From assembly GCA_030684835.1 (NCBI GenBank), contig JAUXWZ010000067.1:1-64000 (forward strand): a DNA stretch of 64,000 bases, written 5' to 3'. Source of the DNA: Beijerinckiaceae bacterium (GTDB taxonomy: Bacteria > Pseudomonadota > Alphaproteobacteria > Rhizobiales > Beijerinckiaceae). The notes under the pieces are model-generated. The model was not told the origin of the DNA, did no database searches, and saw nothing but the letters and a program-made list of their open reading frames with translations. A program made the position numbers and the translations under genes. Below, piece after piece: positions 1 through 8,997 of the stretch (position 1 is its first letter; each line of letters starts with the position of its first letter).

Positions 1-10
1 AACTCTGACG

Positions 11-940
11 TTGAACCCAGCCATCGACAGCGCCAGCGAGGCCGACGAGGTGCGCCCCATCCACAAGGTGCGCACCCGCAACGAACGCTTCGATCCGGGC
101 GGCGGCGGCATTAACGTGAGCCGTGTCGTATGCGAACTGGGTGGTGAAACGCTGGCAGTCTATTTGGCTGGCGGCGCGACAGGGCCGGTGTTCGACGCAC
201 TGATCGAGGCAAGGCGATTGCCGCGCCTGCGCGTGGACATCAAAGGCCATACGCGCATCAGCCAGACGATCTTTGAGAGCTCCAGCGGGCGGGAGTTTCG
301 CTTCGTGCCGGAAGGGCCGTTGGTCGACTCGCAGGAGTGCGAGCGCCTGCTCGAGGCGCTCCGCAGCGTTCAATTTGAGTGGCTAGTGGCAAGCGGCAGC
401 CTGCCGCGCGGCGCGCCCGCCGACTTTTACACACGCGTCACTGAAGTTGCGCAGGCGCGGGGCGCAAAGTGCGTCATCGATTCATCGGGAGACGCCCTGA
501 AACAGGCTGTGGCCGGCGGGGGTCTGCATTTCGTCAAGCCGAGCCTTGGAGAGTTTGAGAATCTGGTCGGCAGTAAGCTGGCCGACCACGCGTCTCAGGA
601 AAGAGCGGCAGCGGAGATCGTGGCAAGTGGGAAGGTCGCGATGATCTGCCTCACGCTCGGCCACGAGGGGGCGCTGCTCGTCGATGCGGACGGACCGTTC
701 CGCATGCCCGCACTGCCTGTCGAAGCAAAGAGCGCCGTGGGCGCTGGCGACAGTTTCGTCGCAGCGATGACGCTGGCGCTCGCACGCGGCTTGCCGACGC
801 GAGAGGCGTTTCTTCACGGCGTCGCGGCGGGGACAGCTGCCGTTCTCACGCCCGGGACCGAATTGTGCAAGCGTGAGGACGTCGACCGCATGGTCATCGA
901 GGCCGCACGCATCGCCCGGCGATTGGGCGCCATATCCTGA
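11..940 (+). CDS. 1-phosphofructokinase family hexose kinase (PfkB/ribokinase fold)
   Basis: 309 aa; GGGGINVSRV substrate motif near the N-terminus and GAGDSFVAAM PfkB signature 2. Confidence 0.9.
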   Translation: MNPAIDSASEADEVRPIHKVRTRNERFDPGGGGINVSRVVCELGGETLAVYLAGGATGPVFDALIEARRLPRLRVDIKGHTRISQTIFESSSGREFRFVPEGPLVDSQECERLLEALRSVQFEWLVASGSLPRGAPADFYTRVTEVAQARGAKCVIDSSGDALKQAVAGGGLHFVKPSLGEFENLVGSKLADHASQERAAAEIVASGKVAMICLTLGHEGALLVDADGPFRMPALPVEAKSAVGAGDSFVAAMTLALARGLPTREAFLHGVAAGTAAVLTPGTELCKREDVDRMVIEAARIARRLGAIS

Positions 941-1010
941 TCGCTCTCGCGCGAAGAACCAGCGGTCAACGCCGCTGGCCTCTCCTGCGAGCATCAAAAT
1001 TCTGCAAACA

Positions 1011-1103
1011 TCAAAGTTCTATAGTCGTCGCGAGCCACGCCACGGACAGGGCGACGCCGATCAGCACAGTCGCCAAAGCAATGAAGTCATCACTGCGGAT
1101 CAT
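1011..1103 (-). CDS. Putative 30-aa single-TM small protein (MIRSDDFIALATVLIGVALSVAWLATTIEL)
   Basis: Hand translation of the minus strand; ATG to TGA, one hydrophobic helix; not in the ORF track because of length. Confidence 0.35.
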   Translation of the reverse strand: MIRSDDFIALATVLIGVALSVAWLATTIEL

Positions 1104-1273
1104 GGAAGCCTCCTTGTCGTACAAGATACGGAGCAAGTTGTATTCCAGACCAGCCTTGTCTGCGCCTTGCGGCTATCTAATGGCGCGCCCGGCCCTCAGG
1201 CCGATTTCGCGAACCCGTTCCAGAACTTCCGGCGGATATACGTCGGCCTTGCGCAGACTTTCCACGACATGAA

Positions 1274-1299
1274 AACGCGCCGCTGATGGGCGGCGCGTT
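1274..1299 (-). terminator. Rho-independent terminator downstream of the isochorismatase gene
   Basis: 10-bp perfect stem AACGCGCCGC/GCGGCGCGTT with 6-nt loop; T run on the minus strand. Confidence 0.6.
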
Positions 1300-1334
1300 C
1301 ACTCTTGCAGAAGCAGTGCGTTTTGGCGGCGCCG

Positions 1335-2090
1335 TCAGACGAGCGCGGGCTCTTTCGCCTTGGCGGGCGCGCGGAAGTTTTCGAGCCATTCCACCGCCTT
1401 TGCAGCGGGGATGACGTCCGCATATTTCTGATGCATGTCGAAAAGGTTCAAGGCATGCGTCGCTTCATGGCGATCGAAGCAGCCTTCTTCGACAACCTGT
1501 ACGCGATAGCGATGCGACGCTGCTTCAACCACTGACGCGCGTACGCAGCCGCTGGTTGCTTCGCCGGCAACAATCAATGTGTCGATGCCGTGGAACGTGA
1601 GATGTCCCGCCAGCGGCGTGCCCCAGAAGGAGCTTGGCGCAGTTTTCTTCAACACGACTTCACCAGCGATGGGCGCAACCTCGTCGACGATTTGCGCCGA
1701 ACGCTTTTTGCGGTCCAGCGCCGCGGCGTCCATCTCGCCGCCGCGTCCAAGGCCTGCACGTCCGCCGCTGTCGCGATGGGCGGCGTCGAACCAGCCCAGC
1801 ATGCCCGAATCCGCCAACATCGTGATGTGGATGACCGGAATCTGCGCCGCGCGGCTTGCTTCCAGCACCCGCTGGATATGGGGCAGCGCGTTCCAGCCAG
1901 CCATGCCATGGCTCGACGGCCAAAGCTTGATGGATTCCAGCATGGGCTCGGGCTTGTCGCCGAACACAGCGCGGTAAAGGTCGATCAACAGCAGAGCCGG
2001 TTTCGAGCCGAAACCGACGCGGCGATCTTTTGCAACAGCCAGATGCGCCTTATCGGCGTCCGTCAGGTAGGGTTCCCAAATGCGAGCCAT
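1335..2090 (-). CDS. Isochorismatase family cysteine hydrolase
   Basis: 251 aa; ALLLIDLYRAVFGD and GIDTLIVAGEATSGCVRASVVEAASHRY motifs typical of isochorismatase/N-carbamoylsarcosine amidase-like enzymes. Confidence 0.85.
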   Translation of the reverse strand: MARIWEPYLTDADKAHLAVAKDRRVGFGSKPALLLIDLYRAVFGDKPEPMLESIKLWPSSHGMAGWNALPHIQRVLEASRAAQIPVIHITMLADSGMLGWFDAAHRDSGGRAGLGRGGEMDAAALDRKKRSAQIVDEVAPIAGEVVLKKTAPSSFWGTPLAGHLTFHGIDTLIVAGEATSGCVRASVVEAASHRYRVQVVEEGCFDRHEATHALNLFDMHQKYADVIPAAKAVEWLENFRAPAKAKEPALV

Positions 2091-2225
2091 GTGTTGTCCT
2101 TTTCGTCGCCAAAAATGATGCGCAGGTTCGCAGCCGGACGGCCCTGACGCAAGTAGGATTTGTAGGCGCGGCCCTGCCCTCTCAGGCGGCGCCGCGCGCC
2201 TTGTCCCACAAGCAACGCTTATGGA

Positions 2226-2756
2226 TTACCTGATCAGAAACGCGGCCGCGAAGGCCGCCGCAGCTGACAGGACGACGAGATACGGGCTCACTTTCGTGAA
2301 GTAAAAGAGCGCGCAACACAAAAGGATCGTGGCGATCTCCAGCGGACCCACCTTTGCCGCCCTTATGACGGCGAGCGCGCCAGCGAAGATGAGACCCACC
2401 GCAACGGGCGCAAGCCCCCGTTCGATCGCGGATTTCAGGGGCGATCCCTTGTTGCGCTGCCACCAGTTGGAAACGCCGTACACGAGCAGGGAGGACGGCA
2501 CATAAATGGCGAAGCACGCCACCAGAGCGCCGGTGAGCCCGGCGACATGGTAGCCGATCAGCGCGGCGATAAGCGTGCTCGGTCCCGGCGCGGCGCGGGA
2601 GATCGCGAACATGTCGGCGAACTCCTGATTGGTCAGGTAGCCGCGTAATTCGACGGTTTGATACTGAATATCGGCGACGATCGCCTGTCCCCCGCCAAAC
2701 GACAACAGCGAGAGCGGAGCGAATACGAGGAAAAGCCCAAGGAGCCTGTTGTCCAT
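2226..2756 (-). CDS. Chromate transporter, half-size CHR domain protein
   Basis: 176 aa; FGGGQAIVADI and AISRAAPGPSTLIAALIGYHVAG motifs; paired with the adjacent CHR gene. Confidence 0.85.
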   Translation of the reverse strand: MDNRLLGLFLVFAPLSLLSFGGGQAIVADIQYQTVELRGYLTNQEFADMFAISRAAPGPSTLIAALIGYHVAGLTGALVACFAIYVPSSLLVYGVSNWWQRNKGSPLKSAIERGLAPVAVGLIFAGALAVIRAAKVGPLEIATILLCCALFYFTKVSPYLVVLSAAAAFAAAFLIR

Positions 2757-3383
2757 TTACTTAGCCCCCCGCACATGAAGCCACGCGAGGCCAATGCTCA
2801 GTGGAACCGCGATGGCGACAACCGGCAGCATGGGCCATCGAAAAACGCCCACCGCCAGAAAAACCGTGAGGCCGATGAGAAACGTCAGCACGTCACGCGG
2901 CAATTTCGATGAGACCTTGGCGCCGACCGCCAACGTTGCGCCGATGCCGACGGCGGCGACGCCGCCCAGGATGAAGTGCGTGATCGGTAAACCGGAAAAC
3001 TGCCGATAGCCGTATCCCATCAGCATGATGATGCAGAAGGCGGGAATGATCATCGCCGTCACGGCCACAACCGCGCCTGGCCCGCCGCGCGCTTTCATGC
3101 CCATATAAAGCGCCAGATTGACCGGGTTCGCGCCCGGCAAAACCTGCGAAATGGCGAGCCCGGCGAGGAACGCCTCGTCACTGACCCACTTTCTACGCTC
3201 CACAACCTCGCGATGCATCATCGCCTGAGTCGAGCCGCCGAACGCCGATCCGCCAATCTTGAGAAATGACCAGAATACGTCCGCAAGCGGGGCGGCCTCT
3301 GTATGCGTTTGCGCCGACTCGCCGTCCGACATGCCCAATACTCCCCGTGAATCGCCTGAGCGGTTTAGATGAGCGGCCATCAT
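2757..3383 (-). CDS. Chromate transporter, half-size CHR domain protein
   Basis: 208 aa; GGSAFGGSTQAMMHREVVERRKWVSDEAFLAGLAISQVLPGANPVNLALYMG. Confidence 0.85.
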   Translation of the reverse strand: MMAAHLNRSGDSRGVLGMSDGESAQTHTEAAPLADVFWSFLKIGGSAFGGSTQAMMHREVVERRKWVSDEAFLAGLAISQVLPGANPVNLALYMGMKARGGPGAVVAVTAMIIPAFCIIMLMGYGYRQFSGLPITHFILGGVAAVGIGATLAVGAKVSSKLPRDVLTFLIGLTVFLAVGVFRWPMLPVVAIAVPLSIGLAWLHVRGAK

Positions 3384-3545
3384 ATGACTGCACGGGAGCG
3401 AGTGTCATCAATCCTGACGCATGTCGGCGCAGACAGGAGCGACCCGGCAATGCGGACGGCCATCAGGGATGTGAGGAGGGTCTAATACACGCCCCACGGG
3501 CGAGAACCCGCGCCGCTTTTGCGGTGTGGCGACGAAAAATTGGGG

Positions 3546-3593
3546 TGGTACCACCTCCCGGGCTCGAACCGGGGACCCCCAGATCCACAATCT
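3546..3593. repeat. attL: 48-bp direct repeat of the tRNA-His 3' half
   Basis: TGGTACCACCTCCCGGGCTCGAACCGGGGACCCCCAGATCCACAATCT is identical to 20407..20454. Confidence 0.95.
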
Positions 3594-3782
3594 TGTCGGG
3601 CCAAAAATCAAAGCCTAACAGACCCGAACAATTTTCCGGGCTGTTTCAGCTGAGAAATCAATTGGATAACGCAACTGATCTGCCCTGTTACGCGCAAAGC
3701 CTAACTTTCCAAAACACCCCTGCCATGTTACCGGTCCGTTACCCCAAACGGACCACAAGATTTTTCAAGCGAGTCGGGGAGA

Positions 3783-5003
3783 ATGCCGAAACTCACTGCG
3801 GCGATGGTCGAGAAGTTGACGCCGGATCTCGCAAAACGTCGGGAGGTCCCGGACAGCATTCTGCCGGGTCTCTACCTCCAGATCCAGCCGACCGGCGCAA
3901 AGAGCTGGGCGGTCCGCTACCGCCATCGAGGCCGGACCCGGAAGCTTACGCTGGGCACGGTGGCAGTGCTGCCCCTCGCCCTAGCCCGGGAGCGCGGCAG
4001 GGAAGCGCTACAGGCGGTCGCTGCAGGCCTCGACCCGGCGACGGAGAAGCGGCACGCACGAACCAGCGAAGCGGACCTGGTGAGGTCGATCGTGGCGGAG
4101 TTTCTCGATCGCCATGTCAGATCCAACAACAAACCCCGGACGGCGGAAGAGGTCGAGCGCACCTTCAGGCTGCATGTGGTTCCGGCATGGGGCGACCTGC
4201 CCTTGAAGGAAATCACACGCCGGGACGTCATTGCGTTGCTCGACGCGATCGTCGACGGCGGCAAGCCGATCGCTGCCAACAGAGCTTTCGCCGCGGTTCG
4301 CAAGCTTTTCAATTGGAGCATCGAACGCGGAATTGTGGACACATCGCCATGCGATCGAGTGCGGGCGCCATCGGCGGAGGTCAGCCGCGAGCGCGTGTTG
4401 TCGGACGACGAGGTCGTGCTGTTCTGGAAGGCTGCGGAGACCGTGGGCTGGCCCTTTGGCGCCATGGCGCAGCTGTTGCTGCTGACTGGGCAGCGGCGCG
4501 ACGAGGTGGCGGGCATGAGGCGCACGGAGATCGTCGGGGACCTTTGGCAGATCCCGGGCGCCCGCACGAAGAATGGTATGGCGACAGAGGTTCCATTAAG
4601 TCCGGCCGCCAGAGACATCATCGCGGCGGCGCCTCGCATCGCCGCGTCCGATCTCGTTTTCTCAACGAACGGGCAGACGCCATTTTCCGGCTTCGCCAAG
4701 GGCAAAATTCGAATCGACGTCGCTATGCTCGCAGTGGCGCGAGAGCGAGCGCTGGCGGCCGGCTCAAACGATCTGGACGCCATTGCCCTCACGCCGTGGC
4801 GTCTGCACGATCTCCGACGCACGCTCGCCAGCGGCATGGCGCGCCTCGGCGAGCCGGTGCACGTGATCGAGGCGGTGCTCAACCATCGGGGTGGCGCGAT
4901 CAGCGGCGTGGCGGCGGTCTACAACAGGCACAGGTATCTCGAGGAGAAGCGGGCCGCGCTGGAGCGGTGGGCTCAGCATATTGCGAGGCTGATGCAATCA
5001 TGA
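3783..5003 (+). CDS. P4-type tyrosine recombinase/integrase with Arm DNA-binding N-terminal domain
   Basis: 406 aa; GLYLQIQPTGAKSWAVRYRHRGRTRKLTLG N-terminus; catalytic LTGQRRDEVAGMRRTEI, HDLRRTLASGMARLG, NHRGG...VYNRHRYLEEKRAALERWA. Confidence 0.95.
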   Translation: MPKLTAAMVEKLTPDLAKRREVPDSILPGLYLQIQPTGAKSWAVRYRHRGRTRKLTLGTVAVLPLALARERGREALQAVAAGLDPATEKRHARTSEADLVRSIVAEFLDRHVRSNNKPRTAEEVERTFRLHVVPAWGDLPLKEITRRDVIALLDAIVDGGKPIAANRAFAAVRKLFNWSIERGIVDTSPCDRVRAPSAEVSRERVLSDDEVVLFWKAAETVGWPFGAMAQLLLLTGQRRDEVAGMRRTEIVGDLWQIPGARTKNGMATEVPLSPAARDIIAAAPRIAASDLVFSTNGQTPFSGFAKGKIRIDVAMLAVARERALAAGSNDLDAIALTPWRLHDLRRTLASGMARLGEPVHVIEAVLNHRGGAISGVAAVYNRHRYLEEKRAALERWAQHIARLMQS

Positions 5004-5815
5004 AATTAAGCGCAGCCGTTCAGGAGCTGATGATCCTCACCGATCTTTCCGAAGCCGCCGCGCAGAGCGAGCTCTTAAGATTTCTGCGCGAAATAGGCTG
5101 CGACACTTGGGCAACGCGCGTGCACCGCCGAGACGCTTTCGGGGAACGCGATGGACCCCTCAGCATCACGGACAACGAGGTCCTCAGCAAAGACGACTGG
5201 CGGCTCATCAAGGCGAACTGGACGGCCAGCGTTCTTTACCGCGACGAGACTGTCCCTGCGGGAGAAACGCCCTGGTGCGGCACCATAGTAAAAGCCGAAG
5301 GCGTGCAAATTGATCGCACAGACTTCGGGAAACTAGCGGAATTACTTCAATTACAAGTAAAGCTGTTTTCCTTTAAAGAACGGATGCGGCAACGCCAACC
5401 TGCTGCACAGACGCGCAATCGAGGGGGCGTCAAGGCGCGCATAAATTGGCCCGGCGCTGGGGGATACGTCGCCGGCTATTTGCAAGCGAATATGAGAAAG
5501 CCTTCTACCAAAGACCTCGCCTCTTGGTTCGCACAGAGAACCGACGGCTGCGGAGACGTGAAAGCAATCAGGAAGTTCCTCACGGCCGCCGACAACCATC
5601 AGACCAAGACTTCTGACGGTCGCATGCTGACGATTGATTGGGCGCGGCTCGCCATCCCCGTAAGTCAATTCATAAATAAAAATGATCCCTCGTCTGAAGC
5701 GCTGACGGATTTCCTGAGCAAACGCATTCAGGCTGATGATTCGGATGTCGCCCGGTTCGTGCAAGAGGCGCTTAAAAAGACCCCGCCGACGAGCAAACGG
5801 GTAAAACCTCCGTAA
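5000..5815 (+). CDS. Hypothetical protein translationally coupled to the integrase
   Basis: 271 aa from ATG at 5000 (ATGA overlap with the integrase stop); the 849-aa ORF in the track extends upstream artefactually. Confidence 0.65.
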   Translation: MKLSAAVQELMILTDLSEAAAQSELLRFLREIGCDTWATRVHRRDAFGERDGPLSITDNEVLSKDDWRLIKANWTASVLYRDETVPAGETPWCGTIVKAEGVQIDRTDFGKLAELLQLQVKLFSFKERMRQRQPAAQTRNRGGVKARINWPGAGGYVAGYLQANMRKPSTKDLASWFAQRTDGCGDVKAIRKFLTAADNHQTKTSDGRMLTIDWARLAIPVSQFINKNDPSSEALTDFLSKRIQADDSDVARFVQEALKKTPPTSKRVKPP

Positions 5816-5902
5816 CCGCGAAACGCTAGTCCCATCAAATGGTTAGGCGTAATTCCGGGTATAACCTAACGGGAGGTTCTACCCCCCAGTTTTACCCCTT
5901 CT

Positions 5903-5918
5903 ACCCGTTTCAACGGGT
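5903..5918. promoter_or_regulatory. Candidate operator: ACCCGTT-TC-AACGGGT inverted repeat upstream of the AlpA-like gene
   Basis: Perfect 7-bp inverted repeat with 2-bp spacer, within a cluster of GGGTAWAAC motifs (5799, 5857, inverted at 5889). Confidence 0.4.
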
Positions 5919-5936
5919 CCGAACGCTGGCACTCCT

Positions 5937-6224
5937 ATGCCCGTGAACGATGAAACTTGTTCAAACAGAAAGGCTCTCAAGATGAGCGAAACATTAATCA
6001 CCCCAAAGAGGCTGCGCGAAAAGCTCGGTGGGGTCAGCGACATGACCATCTGGCGGCACTCGAACAAGCCCGACTCAGACTTCCCGCTCGCCGTCCTGAT
6101 CAACGGCAGGAAGTTTTATCGCGAGGCCGAAATCGATGAATGGATCGCATCCCGGCCGCGCAAGCAGCCTGGCGCCGCTGGCCCGCGGCCCGGTTCGTCA
6201 GTGGAAAACGGAAGGGCTGCTTGA
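5937..6224 (+). CDS. AlpA-like helix-turn-helix regulator/excisionase
   Basis: 95 aa; LREKLGGVSDMTIWRHSNKPDSDFPLAVLINGRKFYREAEIDEWIASRP is typical of AlpA/excisionase HTH proteins. Confidence 0.85.
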   Translation: MPVNDETCSNRKALKMSETLITPKRLREKLGGVSDMTIWRHSNKPDSDFPLAVLINGRKFYREAEIDEWIASRPRKQPGAAGPRPGSSVENGRAA

Positions 6225-6451
6225 TGATCTGGAAACGCACGAGCGCCCGCTCAGCAGCCCCGCCCGGCTTGAACGAAAAAGCCGTCCCCGCGCCAACGGG
6301 GAACGGCTCATTTCAGAGCAGATCACCCATCATGAATAACACAACTCACCATCGCCCTGCAATCGCGATTGAACGCAACGGCTTCGTGCTGGCGATCTGC
6401 GACAACGCCGCCCATGCGCGCGCTATCCTGAGGGAGACACGCACATGGTGA
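6224..6451 (+). CDS. Small hypothetical protein
   Basis: TGATG coupling to the preceding gene; 75 aa. Confidence 0.4.
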   Translation: MIWKRTSARSAAPPGLNEKAVPAPTGNGSFQSRSPIMNNTTHHRPAIAIERNGFVLAICDNAAHARAILRETRTW

Positions 6452-7140
6452 CGATCCCAATCCACACGGCTGCGATCGGGCTGAAAAACGTCCGCTTTTT
6501 TGCCGCGCCGCTCGCTGGCCCGCATATGCCGTGGGTTTCGTTCGACGACCTCCTGCACGCTGCTTCGCTTGATCGCAAACGCAGGCGGTTCTTCCTTACC
6601 GCCTTCCACGAGGGGCTCGGGGATCACCGCAAGGTGCGAACGATCGATGGCCCGACGACGAGCGTGTCGCACCCGGCCGCACAGGCATTCTTCGAGGCCT
6701 TGCGCGACCTGGGGTTGCTGCCCATCGGGCTCGACGACGCCTATACGCACGGCGCCGCTGACGCGATGAAGATCCTCACACGCGACATGAGTGACGACGC
6801 GGCGCATGACCTTCATGTGCGCCGCGTTCCGCAATTCGCAGGGCATGCCGCCTCTGAAGACGGGAGGCGCGAAATGAGTATCGATTATCAAGCGATGGTT
6901 GATCGTCGCCTCTCCCATCTGGAACAACTCGGAGTCCAGTTCTTCCTTCTTTGGTCTCCGACGAGGGGCCTGCACTGGGGCTTCGAATGGACGACCGGCA
7001 GGCTGCACTCACGTGAAATTCGACGGATCATCAACGCCGTTCGTTATGAGGCGACCGACGAGTTTCGCGAGTGTTTCGGTCGGGAAGTGATCCGAAGGGC
7101 GATAGCTTGCGGCGAAGTGCCGATTGAGGTGCGCGCATGA
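6445..7140 (+). CDS. Hypothetical protein
   Basis: 231 aa, collinear, overlaps both neighbours by a few bases. Confidence 0.6.
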   Translation: MVTIPIHTAAIGLKNVRFFAAPLAGPHMPWVSFDDLLHAASLDRKRRRFFLTAFHEGLGDHRKVRTIDGPTTSVSHPAAQAFFEALRDLGLLPIGLDDAYTHGAADAMKILTRDMSDDAAHDLHVRRVPQFAGHAASEDGRREMSIDYQAMVDRRLSHLEQLGVQFFLLWSPTRGLHWGFEWTTGRLHSREIRRIINAVRYEATDEFRECFGREVIRRAIACGEVPIEVRA

Positions 7141-7349
7141 CCGCCCCCTCCGAGACCCACATCTATGCGGGCCGCGTGCCTATCGGCATGATCAAGCCCG
7201 TCCGCGACGGCTTCGAGGCGTTCGTCATCGGGCCCCATGACGAGCTGATCTATCTGGCGAAAGCTCGCGATCGTCGTGAAGCCGCCGACCTCGTGTACGA
7301 GCACACGGCGCGCCTCCGGCGCTCACAGATCGAACGGGGGGCCGCATGA
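7137..7349 (+). CDS. Hypothetical protein
   Basis: 70 aa; ATGA overlaps on both sides. Confidence 0.55.
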   Translation: MTAPSETHIYAGRVPIGMIKPVRDGFEAFVIGPHDELIYLAKARDRREAADLVYEHTARLRRSQIERGAA

Positions 7350-8251
7350 CGGCGCCGATGAAAGATCGCGCCAAAGGCGACGACTTCAATAGGAGAAAGC
7401 TCGAATGGCTTAGCCAGGTCCTGCGCGACCATTCCTTGCCGCGAATTGCCTTACACGTGGCGGTCGCGCTCGGCGATTACTTTAATCGCGGGAACATGGA
7501 GGCATGGCCCAGCCAATCGAAGCTCGCGACAGACTGCGGCCTGAGCCGCAATGGTGTCCGGAAGGGCATCAAAGCGCTGGAGGCGGGAGACCATCTTGCC
7601 GTTGTGCCGGGTCAGGGTCTCGGAAATTCCAGCCGTTACAAGTGGAACCTAAAGGGCCACGGCGGGTGCCCTTTCAACGCCGAGAAAGGGCCACAACCGT
7701 TGCCCTTTTCGGAAACTAAAAGGGCCACAGCGGTGAACGAAAAGGGCCACAGCGGTGTGCATGAAAGGGCCACAGCGGTGGCCACTAACCTTATGAATGA
7801 ACCTATTGAGGAACCTGTTGAATATATATCTCTCAAAGACGACGATCTCTTCGGCGAAAAAAAACACCAAGAAGCGCTGACCAAGTCACCGCCTCGGAAG
7901 TCTAAGCCGGACGCACCGGACGGCTTTGAGGAATTTTACGCCGCATATCCGAGAAGGGTTGAGCCGGATGATGCTCGAACTGCTTACGATCGTGTGATCC
8001 GCAAGGGCAAGGCGACGGCCGAGGAATTGCTCGCCGGAGCTATCCGCTACGCCAGCGAACGCGATGGGCAGGAACGGAAGTTCACGAAACACCCCGCAAC
8101 CTGGTTGAACAAGGGTTGCTGGGCCGACGAGCCCGCGCCGGCTGCGGCGCCCTACTCCAACGGCTTACGCCACGAACCCGCCATGTCGACGACTGAGCGG
8201 CTGCTGCGCCGTGTCCATGAGCGCCAGCACGCGCAACAGGAGGATTTATGA
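7346..8251 (+). CDS. Helix-turn-helix replication initiator-like protein (phage O-like)
   Basis: 301 aa; N-terminal winged helix (GNMEAWPSQSKLATDCGLSRNGVRKGIKALEAGDHLAVVPGQGLGNSSRYKWNL), central repeat tract, C-terminal FEEFYAAYPRR...AEELLAGAIRYASER...KHPATWLNKGCW. Confidence 0.75.
   Translation: MTAPMKDRAKGDDFNRRKLEWLSQVLRDHSLPRIALHVAVALGDYFNRGNMEAWPSQSKLATDCGLSRNGVRKGIKALEAGDHLAVVPGQGLGNSSRYKWNLKGHGGCPFNAEKGPQPLPFSETKRATAVNEKGHSGVHERATAVATNLMNEPIEEPVEYISLKDDDLFGEKKHQEALTKSPPRKSKPDAPDGFEEFYAAYPRRVEPDDARTAYDRVIRKGKATAEELLAGAIRYASERDGQERKFTKHPATWLNKGCWADEPAPAAAPYSNGLRHEPAMSTTERLLRRVHERQHAQQEDL
7651..7780. repeat. Five iteron-like direct repeats (consensus AAAGGGCCACAGCGGTG) inside the initiator gene
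   Basis: Copies start at 7651, 7685, 7719, 7741 and 7764; the last three are identical over 17 bp. Confidence 0.85.
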
Positions 8252-8997
8252 TGAATGCTCAATCAAAGCCGCTGACGCCTATCTCCCGCGCCGCACCGTC
8301 ACCCGCAAAAGCCGCACCGCCTACGATCGATAACGCAGCAATCATTCGACAAGCAGCCCAACCGCTGCGCGACGTTCGATTTACAGAACAGGCGTACGCG
8401 GCTGTGGCTCTCAAGACCGCCATGTTCGAGCAGCAACACGCCGACCGCGCATGCCGCAAATTGGTTCCTGGCATGGGGCGGGTTATCACGACGACCGCAC
8501 TGAATCTGGTGGAAACAGAATTCCGCGAGGTGCTGAACCGCCTCCCTGCGCTCCCCGATCTCGCCTCGGCCGAGAGACGAATAAACGCAGCGCTACAGGA
8601 ACCAGCCACAGAGGCGCATTTCGCCTTGTGCGCGGGGATCATGAGCGACGTGTTCCCAGGCAAATCGGGCGAAGGGGCCGCCGTCTACGCGGATCTGATG
8701 GCCTGCGTATTTGAGTTTCTGCCCGAAACTGACGACGGCACGAAGGTGCGGGAAATGCCATTTTGTGCAGTCGCGGCCGCGTTGCTCGACCTGTGCACAA
8801 CAAAGACTTTCCGTCCGACTATTGCGGAGGTCATCGAAAAGGCGCGGTCTCAACGCGATCGACTGCTTCGCGCGCAGAGGTGTATCGTGATAGTGCGCAA
8901 CGCGATCAACTTCACGACGGAATGGCTCGGGTCGATCGAGGAAAAGCGCGCACAGGCCGTTGACGTGCTCGACTCCGACCGCGAAGCGCGGGCATGA
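8248..8997 (+). CDS. Hypothetical protein following the initiator gene
   Basis: 249 aa; starts within the initiator stop region; PFCAVAAALLDLCTTKTFRPTIAEVIEKARSQRDRL. Confidence 0.6.
   Translation: MMNAQSKPLTPISRAAPSPAKAAPPTIDNAAIIRQAAQPLRDVRFTEQAYAAVALKTAMFEQQHADRACRKLVPGMGRVITTTALNLVETEFREVLNRLPALPDLASAERRINAALQEPATEAHFALCAGIMSDVFPGKSGEGAAVYADLMACVFEFLPETDDGTKVREMPFCAVAAALLDLCTTKTFRPTIAEVIEKARSQRDRLLRAQRCIVIVRNAINFTTEWLGSIEEKRAQAVDVLDSDREARA

Noticed and set aside
2226-3383. Frameshifted chromate transporter
   Set aside because: The two half-size CHR genes abut in a normal tandem arrangement and each has a complete motif set. Paired short-chain CHR proteins are known.
3546-3620. Possible second tRNA-His gene at the left end
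   Set aside because: Similarity stops after the anticodon loop (TCT then TTGTCGGG). There is no 5' half, so it is the att remnant and not a functional tRNA.
3266-5815. 849-aa plus-strand ORF in the track
   Set aside because: Overlaps the chromate transporter in antisense, the attL site and the integrase in another frame. Only the part from ATG 5000 is credible.
7651-7780. CRISPR array interpretation of the repeats
   Set aside because: Repeats are 17 bp with 5 to 17 bp gaps, too short for CRISPR, inside a coding region, and there are no cas genes.
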